DNA of 64,000 nucleotides, from the NCBI GenBank assembly GCA_016786885.1, contig JAEUVO010000065.1, positions 1-64,000 of the forward strand. The letters run 5' to 3'. The translations under genes were made by a program, and so were the position numbers. Positions 27,598-36,090 of the stretch are shown one piece after another. Below the pieces are notes generated by a model. It was given only the letters and a program-made list of their open reading frames with translations. It had not been told where the DNA came from and searched no databases. This DNA comes from Chitinophagaceae bacterium (GTDB lineage: Bacteria; Bacteroidota; Bacteroidia; Chitinophagales; Chitinophagaceae). Within the stretch, counting starts at the first letter, position 1; the number at the start of each line of letters is the position of its first letter.

Positions 27598-28016
27598 TCA
27601 GTTATGCCGGGTTGAAAATAAACCGGAGTGTCATCATCTGCTTTTCCGTTATAGTTAAATGTAATTTCATCGCCAGGATGAATCATTTTGTTTGCATTTA
27701 CGATAAGGGACCTGTTGTTTAATGAAATAGTGTAAACAGCATTTGCGTTGTAGGAATGATTGTATAGAGAACTATATCCCAGGCCAAGTGCAACGGGGGT
27801 TGTTTCATTTGCCAGGAGGAAATAGTAGTTGAAGAGAAAGGTGGTTTGCAATAGTTCTCTTTCCTGCCGGTCTAATAATATTACCGGAGCTGTTTCTATA
27901 ACAGCTCCGGGTTTGAAGATCCTGGTAGTGAATACCCCACGATCATCAATAAGGCTTTGCCTTATCTCTATGCCGTCAGGCTGAAGTATTTCCTTTTGCT
28001 TAAAAGGGTTAAACAT
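27594..28016 (-). CDS. SET-domain protein, second of a tandem pair
   Basis: A 140-residue SET-domain protein with the same plan as its neighbour: DDRGVFTTRIFKPGAVIE, SSLYNHSYNANAVYTISLNN and MIHPGDEITFNYNG. The two proteins differ over most of their length, so the duplication is old. Its ATG overlaps the stop of the upstream 85-residue gene by one base (TAATG), which suggests coupling within a leftward operon. Expected to be cytoplasmic. Targets unknown. Confidence 0.8.
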   Translation of the reverse strand: MFNPFKQKEILQPDGIEIRQSLIDDRGVFTTRIFKPGAVIETAPVILLDRQERELLQTTFLFNYYFLLANETTPVALGLGYSSLYNHSYNANAVYTISLNNRSLIVNANKMIHPGDEITFNYNGKADDDTPVYFQPGITE

Positions 28017-28273
28017 TAGTCTTTATGGGGCTTTGTTACAGTTGGAACGTTCTCCTTCATCTGCACAGTATTTGTCTTTTTAATATGATCAAACTTAATT
28101 GCTTTACTTGTTTGCTTGATCTTGGTGCCCGGCTTAACGACTTTAGCCGTATCTGTTGTGGCCGGAATAGTAACTACTGGTTTAACTGTCTCTTTTTTTA
28201 CAGTGGGTGTAGTCTGTGCTTTTACTCCGGCGAAGATCAGTAATGAACTGAATAGGGTGAGTGTTTTTTTCAT
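28016..28273 (-). CDS. Small secreted Lys/Thr/Val-rich protein
   Basis: An 85-residue protein with a Sec signal peptide (MKKTLTLFSSLLIFAGVKAQ) followed by a Thr/Val/Lys-rich low-complexity region lacking Cys. The ATG at 28273 is preferred over one 33 bp upstream because it starts the signal peptide and leaves a 17-bp gap to the preceding gene. Not recognised; it may be an unfolded periplasmic protein. It belongs to the leftward cluster between the Hcp-like gene and the SET genes. Confidence 0.6.
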   Translation of the reverse strand: MKKTLTLFSSLLIFAGVKAQTTPTVKKETVKPVVTIPATTDTAKVVKPGTKIKQTSKAIKFDHIKKTNTVQMKENVPTVTKPHKD

Positions 28274-28290
28274 ATTCCTTTGTTTAGAGG

Positions 28291-28806
28291 TTAAAAATTT
28301 GTCCATTCTCTGCCTGTGTCACTATCAAAACCGTACTTGCGGGATACAGTTTGCTTGCCACTTCCATCTGTTTGATAATAGGTCCAGCCGATACGGGTGG
28401 CTGTAAGAACAGCGCTGGTTGTCGTTATGCCATTGCATCCCATCGATTCGGCGCAATTATTTACCCGTATGTTTTCCATTTTAATAGTATAAAGCGTCGC
28501 CGGCATGCCGCTGACTCCAGATTGCATTACTGATACCTGACCGTTGAGTAATAAACTGCCATTACCCATTGCTCTTTTCAAATCAGCGGAAGCGCCAGTT
28601 ATGTTCATGCTGAAAGAAAGCTGGGAATTATTTTTCCCTGCTGTGGCAAATGACAAAACACCAATACTTCTTTCATGGCCTCTGGCAACAGCATCTCCTT
28701 TGATTTGCTGACCGGATGCATCCGTCAGCTTTAAATAAACTTCCTGGCCTTTTTGTGCCAAAGTGGTAAACGGAATAAACAGCAACGCTAAAATAATTGT
28801 ACGCAT
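28291..28806 (-). CDS. Exported Hcp-like protein (T6SS tube-protein fold)
   Basis: A 171-residue protein with a signal peptide (ILALLFIPFTTLA) followed by a domain with the layout of Hcp: EVYLKLTDASGQQIKGDAV, then HERSIGVLSFATAG, a middle TLYTIKMENIRVNN and a C-terminal GWTYYQTDGSGKQT. Hcp forms the hexameric tube of type VI secretion, is normally cytoplasmic and has no signal peptide, so this is an exported relative. No T6SS genes are visible nearby. It lies 24 bp after a member of the paralogous secreted family. Confidence 0.65.
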   Translation of the reverse strand: MRTIILALLFIPFTTLAQKGQEVYLKLTDASGQQIKGDAVARGHERSIGVLSFATAGKNNSQLSFSMNITGASADLKRAMGNGSLLLNGQVSVMQSGVSGMPATLYTIKMENIRVNNCAESMGCNGITTTSAVLTATRIGWTYYQTDGSGKQTVSRKYGFDSDTGREWTNF

Positions 28807-28830
28807 ATTTTTGTTTTTTAAGTGAATGAT

Positions 28831-30237
28831 TTATTTGGCTAACCCAAATTTTGTGTAGATGCCTGATCCAGGGTATTCTGCATCAAGCAGGTTTAAAATT
28901 CTTGCCCCCTTTATGCAGGACCAGAAGGCATGATAGGTTTTGGCTTTACTTTCAATTTTTGAAAACTTAATCTGCCAGTTATTTAAAACAGTAAAAGTGC
29001 CGGATGATTTCACCTGGTCGAATTTCATGTTACCAACCATTCCATTTACGGCAAGCAATTTCCAGCTGTATGAATTGCCGGCACTAAAAATAAATTCCTG
29101 GTTGGACTGATGTACGTTCATACCTGCATAATTACCCGTGTACACATTATACAATTGTTGTATGCCCGTAAAATCGCTGGTCCATTTTCCTTTAAAATCA
29201 GATACGGCAACAGCAAACTTATTTCGACCAGCCATATTAGCTAAAGGGATCAAGAGATCCGTTTCACTGTCCCATCTTATTATTTCCGGGTCAAATTTGT
29301 ATTCCTGGATAAAAGTTTTCTTATCGGGAGTAATAAACTCCAGCCAACCAGTTTCGCCCTGCCGGAAGAAAACAATAAACACTTCTTTGCCTGTTGCATT
29401 TTCAGTAGCATAGCCCATACCTAGGTAGGGTCTGTTATAAGTGCTGATGTATGCGGTTTTATAATTTTTAAGATCCTTGTAGCGAGGCGCAACAAGAATA
29501 TTCCAGGCAGCATTAGTCAAAGGTTCGGGGTCAGCAGGAAAAATGGTACCTTCTTTTGGATAGTGGATAAGCACTTTCATATTGCTTTTGGTTACTTCTA
29601 CCCAGTCTTCCTGTACAGTACTGTTCCATCCATCATCAAAGTTGGTAGTGTTAAAAGCAAATCCATCTTTTTTTGTGATTGTATTGGGGGAAGTTTTTTT
29701 TGATGGATCAGGAGCAGGTCTATTTGAAGGAGAAGAGAGTTGCTTAAAACTTAATGACCCTAAAAAATCGCTTATGTCTTTTTCATATGTATCACTGTTA
29801 GTGAGAATAAGAATGTTTACCATTTTCTCAAAACCAGTTGAGGTTACGAGCATGACGATTCCTTTACTACCGTTACTCTCGAATGGTGCATACCCGGTTT
29901 GGGCTTCCCAGCCATTTTCCTTTGCTGCAGGCTGCATTTCGGGTGGAGAGGAAACTGTAACTGCTTCTTTCACCACCGTTTCCCAGGCGGCATCGAAATT
30001 TGCTTTGGAGTCTGCCATACCGGGCATAGATTTAAACAACATGATCAGGCAATAACTTCCTTTTGCTTCATCTTCTATAGAAAACTGGATCGTACTTTCT
30101 GAGGACTGCGATTTCCAGGCCTTAGGGGCAGAATAATTAGTTATATCAAATGTTTCTGATTGAGCACTTGTTTTGAATGAGCTCAACATTACGGTTAATG
30201 AGAAAAGGCAGCCTGGTAAAAGGAGTATTTTTTTCAT
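28831..30237 (-). CDS. Secreted paralogous-family protein A
   Basis: A 468-residue exported protein of a family with four members here (also at 30360, 31726 and 36091). Signal peptide, then an N-terminal domain of about 150 residues (IEDEAKGSYCLIMLFKSMPG and GYAPFESNGSKGIVMLVTS) whose pattern resembles Mog1/PsbP-type folds, a Pro/Ser linker at about 175-195, a middle domain opening with FAFNTTNFDDGWNSTVQEDW, and a C-terminal lipocalin-like barrel starting at FKGKWTSDF. The first 220 residues are nearly identical to member B, the rest is not. Function unknown. Confidence 0.7.
   Translation of the reverse strand: MKKILLLPGCLFSLTVMLSSFKTSAQSETFDITNYSAPKAWKSQSSESTIQFSIEDEAKGSYCLIMLFKSMPGMADSKANFDAAWETVVKEAVTVSSPPEMQPAAKENGWEAQTGYAPFESNGSKGIVMLVTSTGFEKMVNILILTNSDTYEKDISDFLGSLSFKQLSSPSNRPAPDPSKKTSPNTITKKDGFAFNTTNFDDGWNSTVQEDWVEVTKSNMKVLIHYPKEGTIFPADPEPLTNAAWNILVAPRYKDLKNYKTAYISTYNRPYLGMGYATENATGKEVFIVFFRQGETGWLEFITPDKKTFIQEYKFDPEIIRWDSETDLLIPLANMAGRNKFAVAVSDFKGKWTSDFTGIQQLYNVYTGNYAGMNVHQSNQEFIFSAGNSYSWKLLAVNGMVGNMKFDQVKSSGTFTVLNNWQIKFSKIESKAKTYHAFWSCIKGARILNLLDAEYPGSGIYTKFGLAK
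29565..30155 (-). repeat. Near-identical duplicated block, copy 1 (member A)
   Basis: This roughly 590-bp stretch, coding for the N-terminal half of member A, is over 90% identical by eye to 31070-31655 in member B. The similarity drops abruptly at the HYP motif near residue 220. This suggests recent duplication or gene conversion confined to the 5' part of the genes. Confidence 0.75.
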
Positions 30238-30270
30238 TCCATAAAGATTGAGTTAATAAATGTTTTGTAT

Positions 30271-30288
30271 ATCCCCGAAAAGCATGAT
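30271..30288 (-). promoter_or_regulatory. Shared operator-like motif, site 1 (upstream of member A)
   Basis: Plus-strand ATCCCCGAAAAGCATGAT lies 33 bp before the start at 30237. It aligns without gaps to sites at 36073 and 37520. The right arm is the weakest of the three. Candidate binding site for a dimeric regulator. Confidence 0.5.
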
Positions 30289-30359
30289 TTTTATTCCGAA
30301 GAGGGTATTATCAAATTCCCGGACTGTTAGTGTAAAAGCAATGATAATATTCAGGTAGT

Positions 30360-31724
30360 TCATTTTTTTACCAGTGCCCGGGTAGTTTTTAACCGATCAG
30401 TCATTAATAGAATCCTTCCGCCTTTAATGGCTTCAAAATAACAATCATAATTTTCTGTAGCTCCCCGGAACCGGTTGGTTAATATAATGGCCCAGTTGGA
30501 AACGCTTGATTTGCCTTTATACACCTGGTTAGAGAATTTTATATTGCCCACTTCTCCCGAAGCTCCCGAGTGTTGGCTTTGATAATTATTACCTGGTGAA
30601 AAAGTAAATTCATCAGCGGTAGAAGTGGTGCTGGTACCAGCGAGGCCACCACTGTTTACATAATAATAACTGACAGATGCATAATCGCTGGTGGTCCAGG
30701 TGCCAATCAGATCATTGGCTGCAACAGAGAATTTATTCCGGAATTGCATGTTGGCTGTTTTGTCCCAGTCATATGAGGTGCTATGATAAGCACCAAATTC
30801 ATACTCATAGGCAGCCTTGCTGTCAGTTACAAATTCAAGATAACGACCATTGCCATTGCTGTAATGTTTTTTAAACAAAACAATATGCACAGTTTTGCCA
30901 CTTCTGATTTCTGTGGCATCAGCCTCTACAAAACTGATGGATTCATAACTCTGGATGGTTCTCCATTCAAAGTTCTTCATATTACTATAGCGGGGCGCTA
31001 CTAAAGTGTTCCATGCATTGTAATCTCCTTCTTTCAATACAGAATTATAAACATCTGCTTTTTTATTGGGATAATGCAACAGCACTTTTATATTCCCCTT
31101 TTTTACTTCTACCCAGTCTTCCTGTACAGTACTTGTCCATCCATCATCAAAGTTGGTAGTGTTAAAAGCAAATCCATCTTTTTTTGTGCCTGTATTGGGG
31201 GCAGCTATTTTTGATGGATCAGGAGCAGGTTTATTTGAAGGAGCAGAGAGTTGCTTAAAACTTAATGATCCTAAAAAATCGCTTATGTCTTTTTCATATA
31301 TATCACTATTAGTGAGAATAAGAATATTTATCATTTTCTCATAACCAGTGGAAGTCAGCAGCATGACTACTCCTTTACTGCCATTACTTTCAAACGGTGC
31401 ATACCCGGTTATGGCTTCCCAGCCATTTTCCTTTGCTGCAGGCTGCATTTCGGGTGGAGAGGAAACTGTAACTGCTTCTTTTACCACTGTTTCCCAGGCG
31501 GCATCGAAATTTGCTTTTGGATCTGCGGTGCCGGGCATAGATTTAAACAACATGATCAGGCAATAACTTCCTTTTGCTTCATCTTCTGTAGAAAACTGGA
31601 TCGTACTTTCTGAGGACTGCGATTTCCAGGCTTTAGAAACAGAATAAGTAGTAATGTCAAATGTTTGCTGCTGAGCAAAGCAATACACAGGTAATACAAG
31701 GGAGATCGATAATAATTTTCTCAT
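30360..31724 (-). CDS. Secreted paralogous-family protein B
   Basis: A 454-residue exported protein, closest to member A: its N-terminal domain and linker (to about residue 215) are nearly identical to A, while the middle and C-terminal domains have diverged. Signal peptide LLSISLVLPVYCFAQQ. The lipocalin-like C-terminal domain begins at DLIGTWTTSDYASV and ends near GGRILLMTD. Its ATG starts 1 bp after the stop of member C, so the two genes are almost certainly translationally coupled. Confidence 0.7.
   Translation of the reverse strand: MRKLLSISLVLPVYCFAQQQTFDITTYSVSKAWKSQSSESTIQFSTEDEAKGSYCLIMLFKSMPGTADPKANFDAAWETVVKEAVTVSSPPEMQPAAKENGWEAITGYAPFESNGSKGVVMLLTSTGYEKMINILILTNSDIYEKDISDFLGSLSFKQLSAPSNKPAPDPSKIAAPNTGTKKDGFAFNTTNFDDGWTSTVQEDWVEVKKGNIKVLLHYPNKKADVYNSVLKEGDYNAWNTLVAPRYSNMKNFEWRTIQSYESISFVEADATEIRSGKTVHIVLFKKHYSNGNGRYLEFVTDSKAAYEYEFGAYHSTSYDWDKTANMQFRNKFSVAANDLIGTWTTSDYASVSYYYVNSGGLAGTSTTSTADEFTFSPGNNYQSQHSGASGEVGNIKFSNQVYKGKSSVSNWAIILTNRFRGATENYDCYFEAIKGGRILLMTDRLKTTRALVKK
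31070..31655 (-). repeat. Near-identical duplicated block, copy 2 (member B)
   Basis: Second copy of the 590-bp block described at 29565-30155. It covers the mature N-terminal domain, the linker and the first residues of the middle domain of member B. Confidence 0.75.
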
Positions 31725-31725
31725 C

Positions 31726-33093
31726 TTATTTTTCTTTAAATAACGTGTAGGTTATTCCCGGTGTATTTAAATGCAACACCCTTCCGCCACGAACCACTTC
31801 AAACCATGCATCGAATTTCTCTGTTTTCCCATCCCAGCGCTTCGTAGCCGTTACTGTCCAATCAGTAACAGTATATGTTCCTTTATACTCTTGCTGATAA
31901 GTATTCATAGAGCCCACCCAGCCTGTCGCACCATTATGGGTGCTGGAATAACTATTGCCAGTATTAAAACGGAATACATCACTTTTAGCCACTGCTGTTG
32001 AGCCTACATTGTTTCCTGTGGTGGTTGAGTACCATGTAAGCATGGCTCCATTGCCACCATTAACCCATGTGCCTGTTAAATCATTTTTGCCAATTGCAAA
32101 TTTGTTGTAACTACTCATCGCAGCAAGGTCGGAGCTATACTTGTCATTGGCTTTTGGAAATTGCTTGCGAATAGTAGCCTCGTCGGGGGCGGCAGCAATG
32201 GTGATATAAGCGGCATTGGGGGCGATACTTAGTCTCATGGCGATAAAAACCTTTTCGCCGGTTTGCTTATTCTTTGCCCATCCTTCCACATAACCAGGTT
32301 TGAGCGAACCGATATATTCTCCATCGTCCTGGTATTGTTTTGTTTGGATAGAAAAATATTTTGAAAGATGGTTATCCCAGTAATAATCCCTTGCTACCAG
32401 GCCAGTGCCGGAAAAATCACTTGCGTTGTAGGGTAGAGCATAAAACAAAAGAACCTTTATATTGCCTTTAGCTACTTCTACCCAATCTTCTTTTATTGAG
32501 CTAACCCAGCCATCATCAAAATTGGTAGTATGAAAACTGAAACCATCAGCAACTGGTGGTGGCAGGGCTGGTTTCTTTTCAACTGCTGCAGGAGCTTTTA
32601 TATCTTCACCTGCTGGTTTGGCAATACTTACTGATTCCAGGAAATCTGCTATCTGCTTTTCATATACATCTGAATTGGTAAGCATCAGTACATTCACCAT
32701 CTTTGAATACCCGGTTGATGTAGCTAGTATAGCAATACCATTTTGCCCTTCACTTTCAAACGGAGCATAACCGCTTTCTACTTCCCAACCATCTTCGGTG
32801 GCTGTCGGTTGCATTTCGGGTGCTGTTTTTATAGTTACCGCTTCTTTTACTACAGTTTCCCAGGCTGCATCAAAATTTTCTTTACTGCCCGCTGTACTGG
32901 GAATGGATTTGAAAAGCATGATAATACAGAATGCACCTTTCGTTGCATCTTCGTGCTGCCATTGTACCGTTTGCTCCGTTGCTTGCTTTTTCCAGCCTTG
33001 GGGCGGAGTATAAGTGACTAAATCAAATTTCTGCTGCTGGGCAATCAGGTTAACACTGCAGAAAAGCGATATTATGATAATTAATGATCTCAT
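31726..33093 (-). CDS. Secreted paralogous-family protein C
   Basis: A 455-residue exported protein of the same family. Signal peptide SLIIIISLFCSVNLIAQQ; N-terminal domain with WQHEDATKGAFCIIMLFKS and GYAPFESEGQNGIAILATS; linker EDIKAPAAVEKKPALPPP; middle domain FHTTNFDDGWVSSIKEDWVE; lipocalin-like C-terminal domain from NDLTGTWVNGGNGA to GGRVLHLN. It is clearly more distant from A and B than they are from each other. It follows the 333-residue gene by 38 bp. Confidence 0.7.
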   Translation of the reverse strand: MRSLIIIISLFCSVNLIAQQQKFDLVTYTPPQGWKKQATEQTVQWQHEDATKGAFCIIMLFKSIPSTAGSKENFDAAWETVVKEAVTIKTAPEMQPTATEDGWEVESGYAPFESEGQNGIAILATSTGYSKMVNVLMLTNSDVYEKQIADFLESVSIAKPAGEDIKAPAAVEKKPALPPPVADGFSFHTTNFDDGWVSSIKEDWVEVAKGNIKVLLFYALPYNASDFSGTGLVARDYYWDNHLSKYFSIQTKQYQDDGEYIGSLKPGYVEGWAKNKQTGEKVFIAMRLSIAPNAAYITIAAAPDEATIRKQFPKANDKYSSDLAAMSSYNKFAIGKNDLTGTWVNGGNGAMLTWYSTTTGNNVGSTAVAKSDVFRFNTGNSYSSTHNGATGWVGSMNTYQQEYKGTYTVTDWTVTATKRWDGKTEKFDAWFEVVRGGRVLHLNTPGITYTLFKEK

Positions 33094-33131
33094 ATCTATC
33101 TGCTTTTGTATTTGCTTGCGATAAGTTTCGT

Positions 33132-34133
33132 TTAGTTTCTGATAATTGATTTCAACTTGTCCTTTAGCTTACTACCGCTTGGTTTCTTTTCTGCAGGGGC
33201 AGGTTCTGGGTTTGTTGTACCGGGGCTGCTGTTGGCTATAGATTCGCTTTGCGAAGCAGGTTTAGTTGCCGTAGTTGGCGGCGGAGTAGTGGCCGCAGGT
33301 GTGGTAACAGCCATGGTTGTCTTTTCTTTTGCAATGATTTCTCCTTTCAGCCATTCTTTTACGAAAGCAGTTACCGCATCATTTACTTCCTTTCCAGCCC
33401 GGTAAATGGCTTTCCATTTCAGGCTTTTTTTCTCATACACAGGGTTTACAAATTTTTTTATTTTGTACTTGTCAGGTTCTGTAAGTTTTGCAGTGAAGTC
33501 TACTGTTGCTGCCACCTGTAAGTATTCCTGCAAGCGGGCCTTTATTATTACTGCCGGATCGACAGGATATAGTTTCTCCCAGGCTTCTCTCCCCGGGAAA
33601 GGTTTTTTAGCAGCATCAAGCATAACAGCTATTTTCTTTTCGCTTTCATCAAGTAGCTTTTGTTGTTCGGCTACATACTTGGTATCGTTAGGGTAGTTCT
33701 TGATATTAAGGCGATGTACTTCGCTATTTCTTTTTAAATCAGACAGACTCATTCCTCTGTCTGTAAGCGGGATGGCACCTTCCCGAAGTTTGACATACTC
33801 TGTTGCGAACTCAACGCTGTTCACATATTTTTTTACATACTCACATAATTCCTTTGCAGCAGCAGCTTTATCTCCGCTAATAACAGAGGGCAAAAGTTTA
33901 GCTGTTGGTATGCGAAAAGACTGTAGTTGTTTGTACACACTGTTTGCTGGTCCATCTTCCACTCCCGGTTCCATCGGCCCGGTATCAAAGCGGCCAATGA
34001 AGTTTCGGATGATATGCCATTGTGCATTCTCCTGTTGCATACCAAGCCGGGTGATGATATCGTCCACCATTTTGAAAGCTGAAAAGAGTAGCCCAATGGC
34101 AAGGACGGAAACGGATAGTTTTTTCTTTGTCAT
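33132..34133 (-). CDS. Exported helical protein with Pro/Thr-rich tail
   Basis: A 333-residue unrecognised protein. The hydrophobic start KLSVSVLAIGLLFSAF is a signal peptide or anchor. Residues about 20-260 are predicted by composition to be mostly helical and charged (EYVKKYVNSVEFATEYVKLR). Residues about 275-320 are a Thr/Pro/Ala linker, and the protein ends with a short basic helix, KLKDKLKSIIRN. The ATG at 34133 avoids a 26-bp overlap with the upstream gene. It lies in the leftward cluster between the propeller gene and member C. Confidence 0.6.
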   Translation of the reverse strand: MTKKKLSVSVLAIGLLFSAFKMVDDIITRLGMQQENAQWHIIRNFIGRFDTGPMEPGVEDGPANSVYKQLQSFRIPTAKLLPSVISGDKAAAAKELCEYVKKYVNSVEFATEYVKLREGAIPLTDRGMSLSDLKRNSEVHRLNIKNYPNDTKYVAEQQKLLDESEKKIAVMLDAAKKPFPGREAWEKLYPVDPAVIIKARLQEYLQVAATVDFTAKLTEPDKYKIKKFVNPVYEKKSLKWKAIYRAGKEVNDAVTAFVKEWLKGEIIAKEKTTMAVTTPAATTPPPTTATKPASQSESIANSSPGTTNPEPAPAEKKPSGSKLKDKLKSIIRN

Positions 34134-34143
34134 AAAATAGTTT

Positions 34144-36021
34144 TTATTCAATACAAGTATTACAAGCACCTATGTTTGTATAAATCGCAAAGATTCCTGA
34201 GGATGAAAAACGTTTATCATACGGTTCACTGCAGCCAGCCACTACATAGTTGCCATATCTTGATAGCATAGGCCTTGCTGTACTGCCATGGGTTATCTGG
34301 GTTATCGGAATGATCTTGCCCGACTCTGTGTTTTGCAACACAATATTTCCTTTTGGTACACCCAGGTTTGTAGCATTGGTATTGTAAGTTATCCAGGTGC
34401 CATCATAACTGATGCCCACTTTTTCGCCTTGGGAGATCGGGCTGTCGCCATCACCTTCTATGGTATTGTTTAACCGGCTTACTCTTTTTATGGCAGAGGT
34501 GGTGGTATTATAAAGGAAAACATCCTGCAACTGATTATTGTCATCGGGTACGATATCGGATGATGTAGTAACAAACGCAATGTATTCACCATTACCGGAC
34601 AGAGCTGGGAAAACAACCCGGCTTGAACTTTCATAGCCCTGGTTTCTTTCACCGCCTGCTGCTGTCATGCTTATTCTCTTCAATCCGGGGTTACCCCTTT
34701 GCCAGAGAAATATATCCCACAGGTTATTCTTGTCATTTTCAGTCAGACGGGATGTGAATGCGCAAAAAGCAACCTTTGTTCCATCATCAGAGATTGTAGG
34801 AGAGTAGCCTCCGGCAGCTTTACCGGTTTCGTAGTCTTTAGTAATAAAGACGGAGCTGCTGCTGTTAACATCATGCACATATACATTTGGAGTGGAGAAC
34901 ACCGGCTCCAACTGTACAATATTGCTGGCATTTGAAGTATAAGCAACAACACTGCCATCGCCGGAGATAACCGGCTCCGTACTTTCTGCATTGGCAGTAC
35001 CCCCATTCATACCTTTACTTACCAGTGTTACTTTATCAGTTGTTACATTCCATACAAATACATCACGGCCTCCGTTCATATCACCATCACAAAGATTCTT
35101 TGCATACGATTCAAAGGCTACCGATTTACCATCGGCGGATATTGCAGGTACAAGACTGTTACCATCTCCTTCTTTGCCATCCGCAGCTTTGCTTACCAGT
35201 TTTGTAACACCGCTTTTTCTGTCTCTCCAGAATATCTGCCTGTAATTGCCGGTTGAACCATCAATACCTTTTCCATACATAGCAAAAGCAATATACCTTC
35301 CCTCATCTTCGCTCTTGCCGCCAATAACGGGTGTCCAGCTTTCATAATAAGTGTTCAGCACTTTATCATCGCTGCTGCGGGTTACTAAGTCGTAAGTATT
35401 TTTAGGGGGAGCAGGTGGTGGTCCGTTTGTAGGTTTTTTCCGGCAATCACAATCAACTGTAATTGAAGTCGCAGTAACAATACTTGTGTTAGGTGTAATA
35501 ATACATGGTCGGGGGCCACCTGTTTGTTTATAAGTAAATGAATCTCCAACTGGGTATCCTCCTAAATTTCTGTTAAGGGCAGAAAATGGAATCGTTAATG
35601 ATCTGCCATGGCCGTCAGCAAATGCAAAGGTTTCACCTGTTTCAATGCCTCTGAAGTTCGCCTTATAAATAGTTAGTGGCGGGCTACCACAATCAGCTGA
35701 TATTAGAACGTCCTGGTTTGTAATCGTTCCCTCGCTCTGGCCCCAAAAATTACAAGCTCTTGGCCCGGAAAGTTGTGTTATCCTGTAAGTTTGACCTGTT
35801 TTTAATTTTTGAGTAAAATACACCACCCGGTTAGTAGCATTCAACTCAATTTTTTCACTTCCATTTGAGAACTCAAATTTTTCTATGTTAGAGAATAAAC
35901 TTGAACTCCAGCCTACACCAATTCTATATTCACCGGAGCTGTTAGCTGCCTGATTGCCCTGTTGAGCATCCGTGTTACTTAAAATGCAAATGAAAAACAA
36001 AGTGTGTAGTATCCTTTTCAT
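34144..36021 (-). CDS. Secreted beta-propeller protein (PD40/TolB-like)
   Basis: A 625-residue exported protein with signal peptide ILHTLFFICILSNTDAQ. Residues about 30-200 hold two copies of a small beta unit ending in a Cys pair region (TYRITQLSGPRACNFWGQSE and SFTYKQTGGPRPCIITPN). From about residue 245 several propeller blades follow, each with the PD40 pattern such as PAISADGKSVAFESYA, PVISGDGSVVAYTS, PTISDDGTKVAFCA and PALSGNGEYIAFVT. Such propellers bind proteins or glycans in the periplasm or outside. It appears to head the unit 36021-30360. Confidence 0.75.
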   Translation of the reverse strand: MKRILHTLFFICILSNTDAQQGNQAANSSGEYRIGVGWSSSLFSNIEKFEFSNGSEKIELNATNRVVYFTQKLKTGQTYRITQLSGPRACNFWGQSEGTITNQDVLISADCGSPPLTIYKANFRGIETGETFAFADGHGRSLTIPFSALNRNLGGYPVGDSFTYKQTGGPRPCIITPNTSIVTATSITVDCDCRKKPTNGPPPAPPKNTYDLVTRSSDDKVLNTYYESWTPVIGGKSEDEGRYIAFAMYGKGIDGSTGNYRQIFWRDRKSGVTKLVSKAADGKEGDGNSLVPAISADGKSVAFESYAKNLCDGDMNGGRDVFVWNVTTDKVTLVSKGMNGGTANAESTEPVISGDGSVVAYTSNASNIVQLEPVFSTPNVYVHDVNSSSSVFITKDYETGKAAGGYSPTISDDGTKVAFCAFTSRLTENDKNNLWDIFLWQRGNPGLKRISMTAAGGERNQGYESSSRVVFPALSGNGEYIAFVTTSSDIVPDDNNQLQDVFLYNTTTSAIKRVSRLNNTIEGDGDSPISQGEKVGISYDGTWITYNTNATNLGVPKGNIVLQNTESGKIIPITQITHGSTARPMLSRYGNYVVAGCSEPYDKRFSSSGIFAIYTNIGACNTCIE

Positions 36022-36072
36022 TTTATCCGTTTTAATTCAGCGTAAATATGAATAAGTTTTCAGGGTTATCTC

Positions 36073-36090
36073 ATCCCCTAAAAACAGGGT
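36073..36090 (-). promoter_or_regulatory. Shared operator-like motif, site 2 (upstream of propeller gene)
   Basis: Plus-strand ATCCCCTAAAAACAGGGT, 51 bp before the start at 36021. Arms ATCCC and CAGGG are separated by an A-run, as in site 3. Confidence 0.55.

Noticed and set aside
28291..33093. Type VI secretion locus
   Set aside because: Only an Hcp-like gene with a signal peptide is present; no sheath, baseplate, VgrG or ClpV genes were seen.
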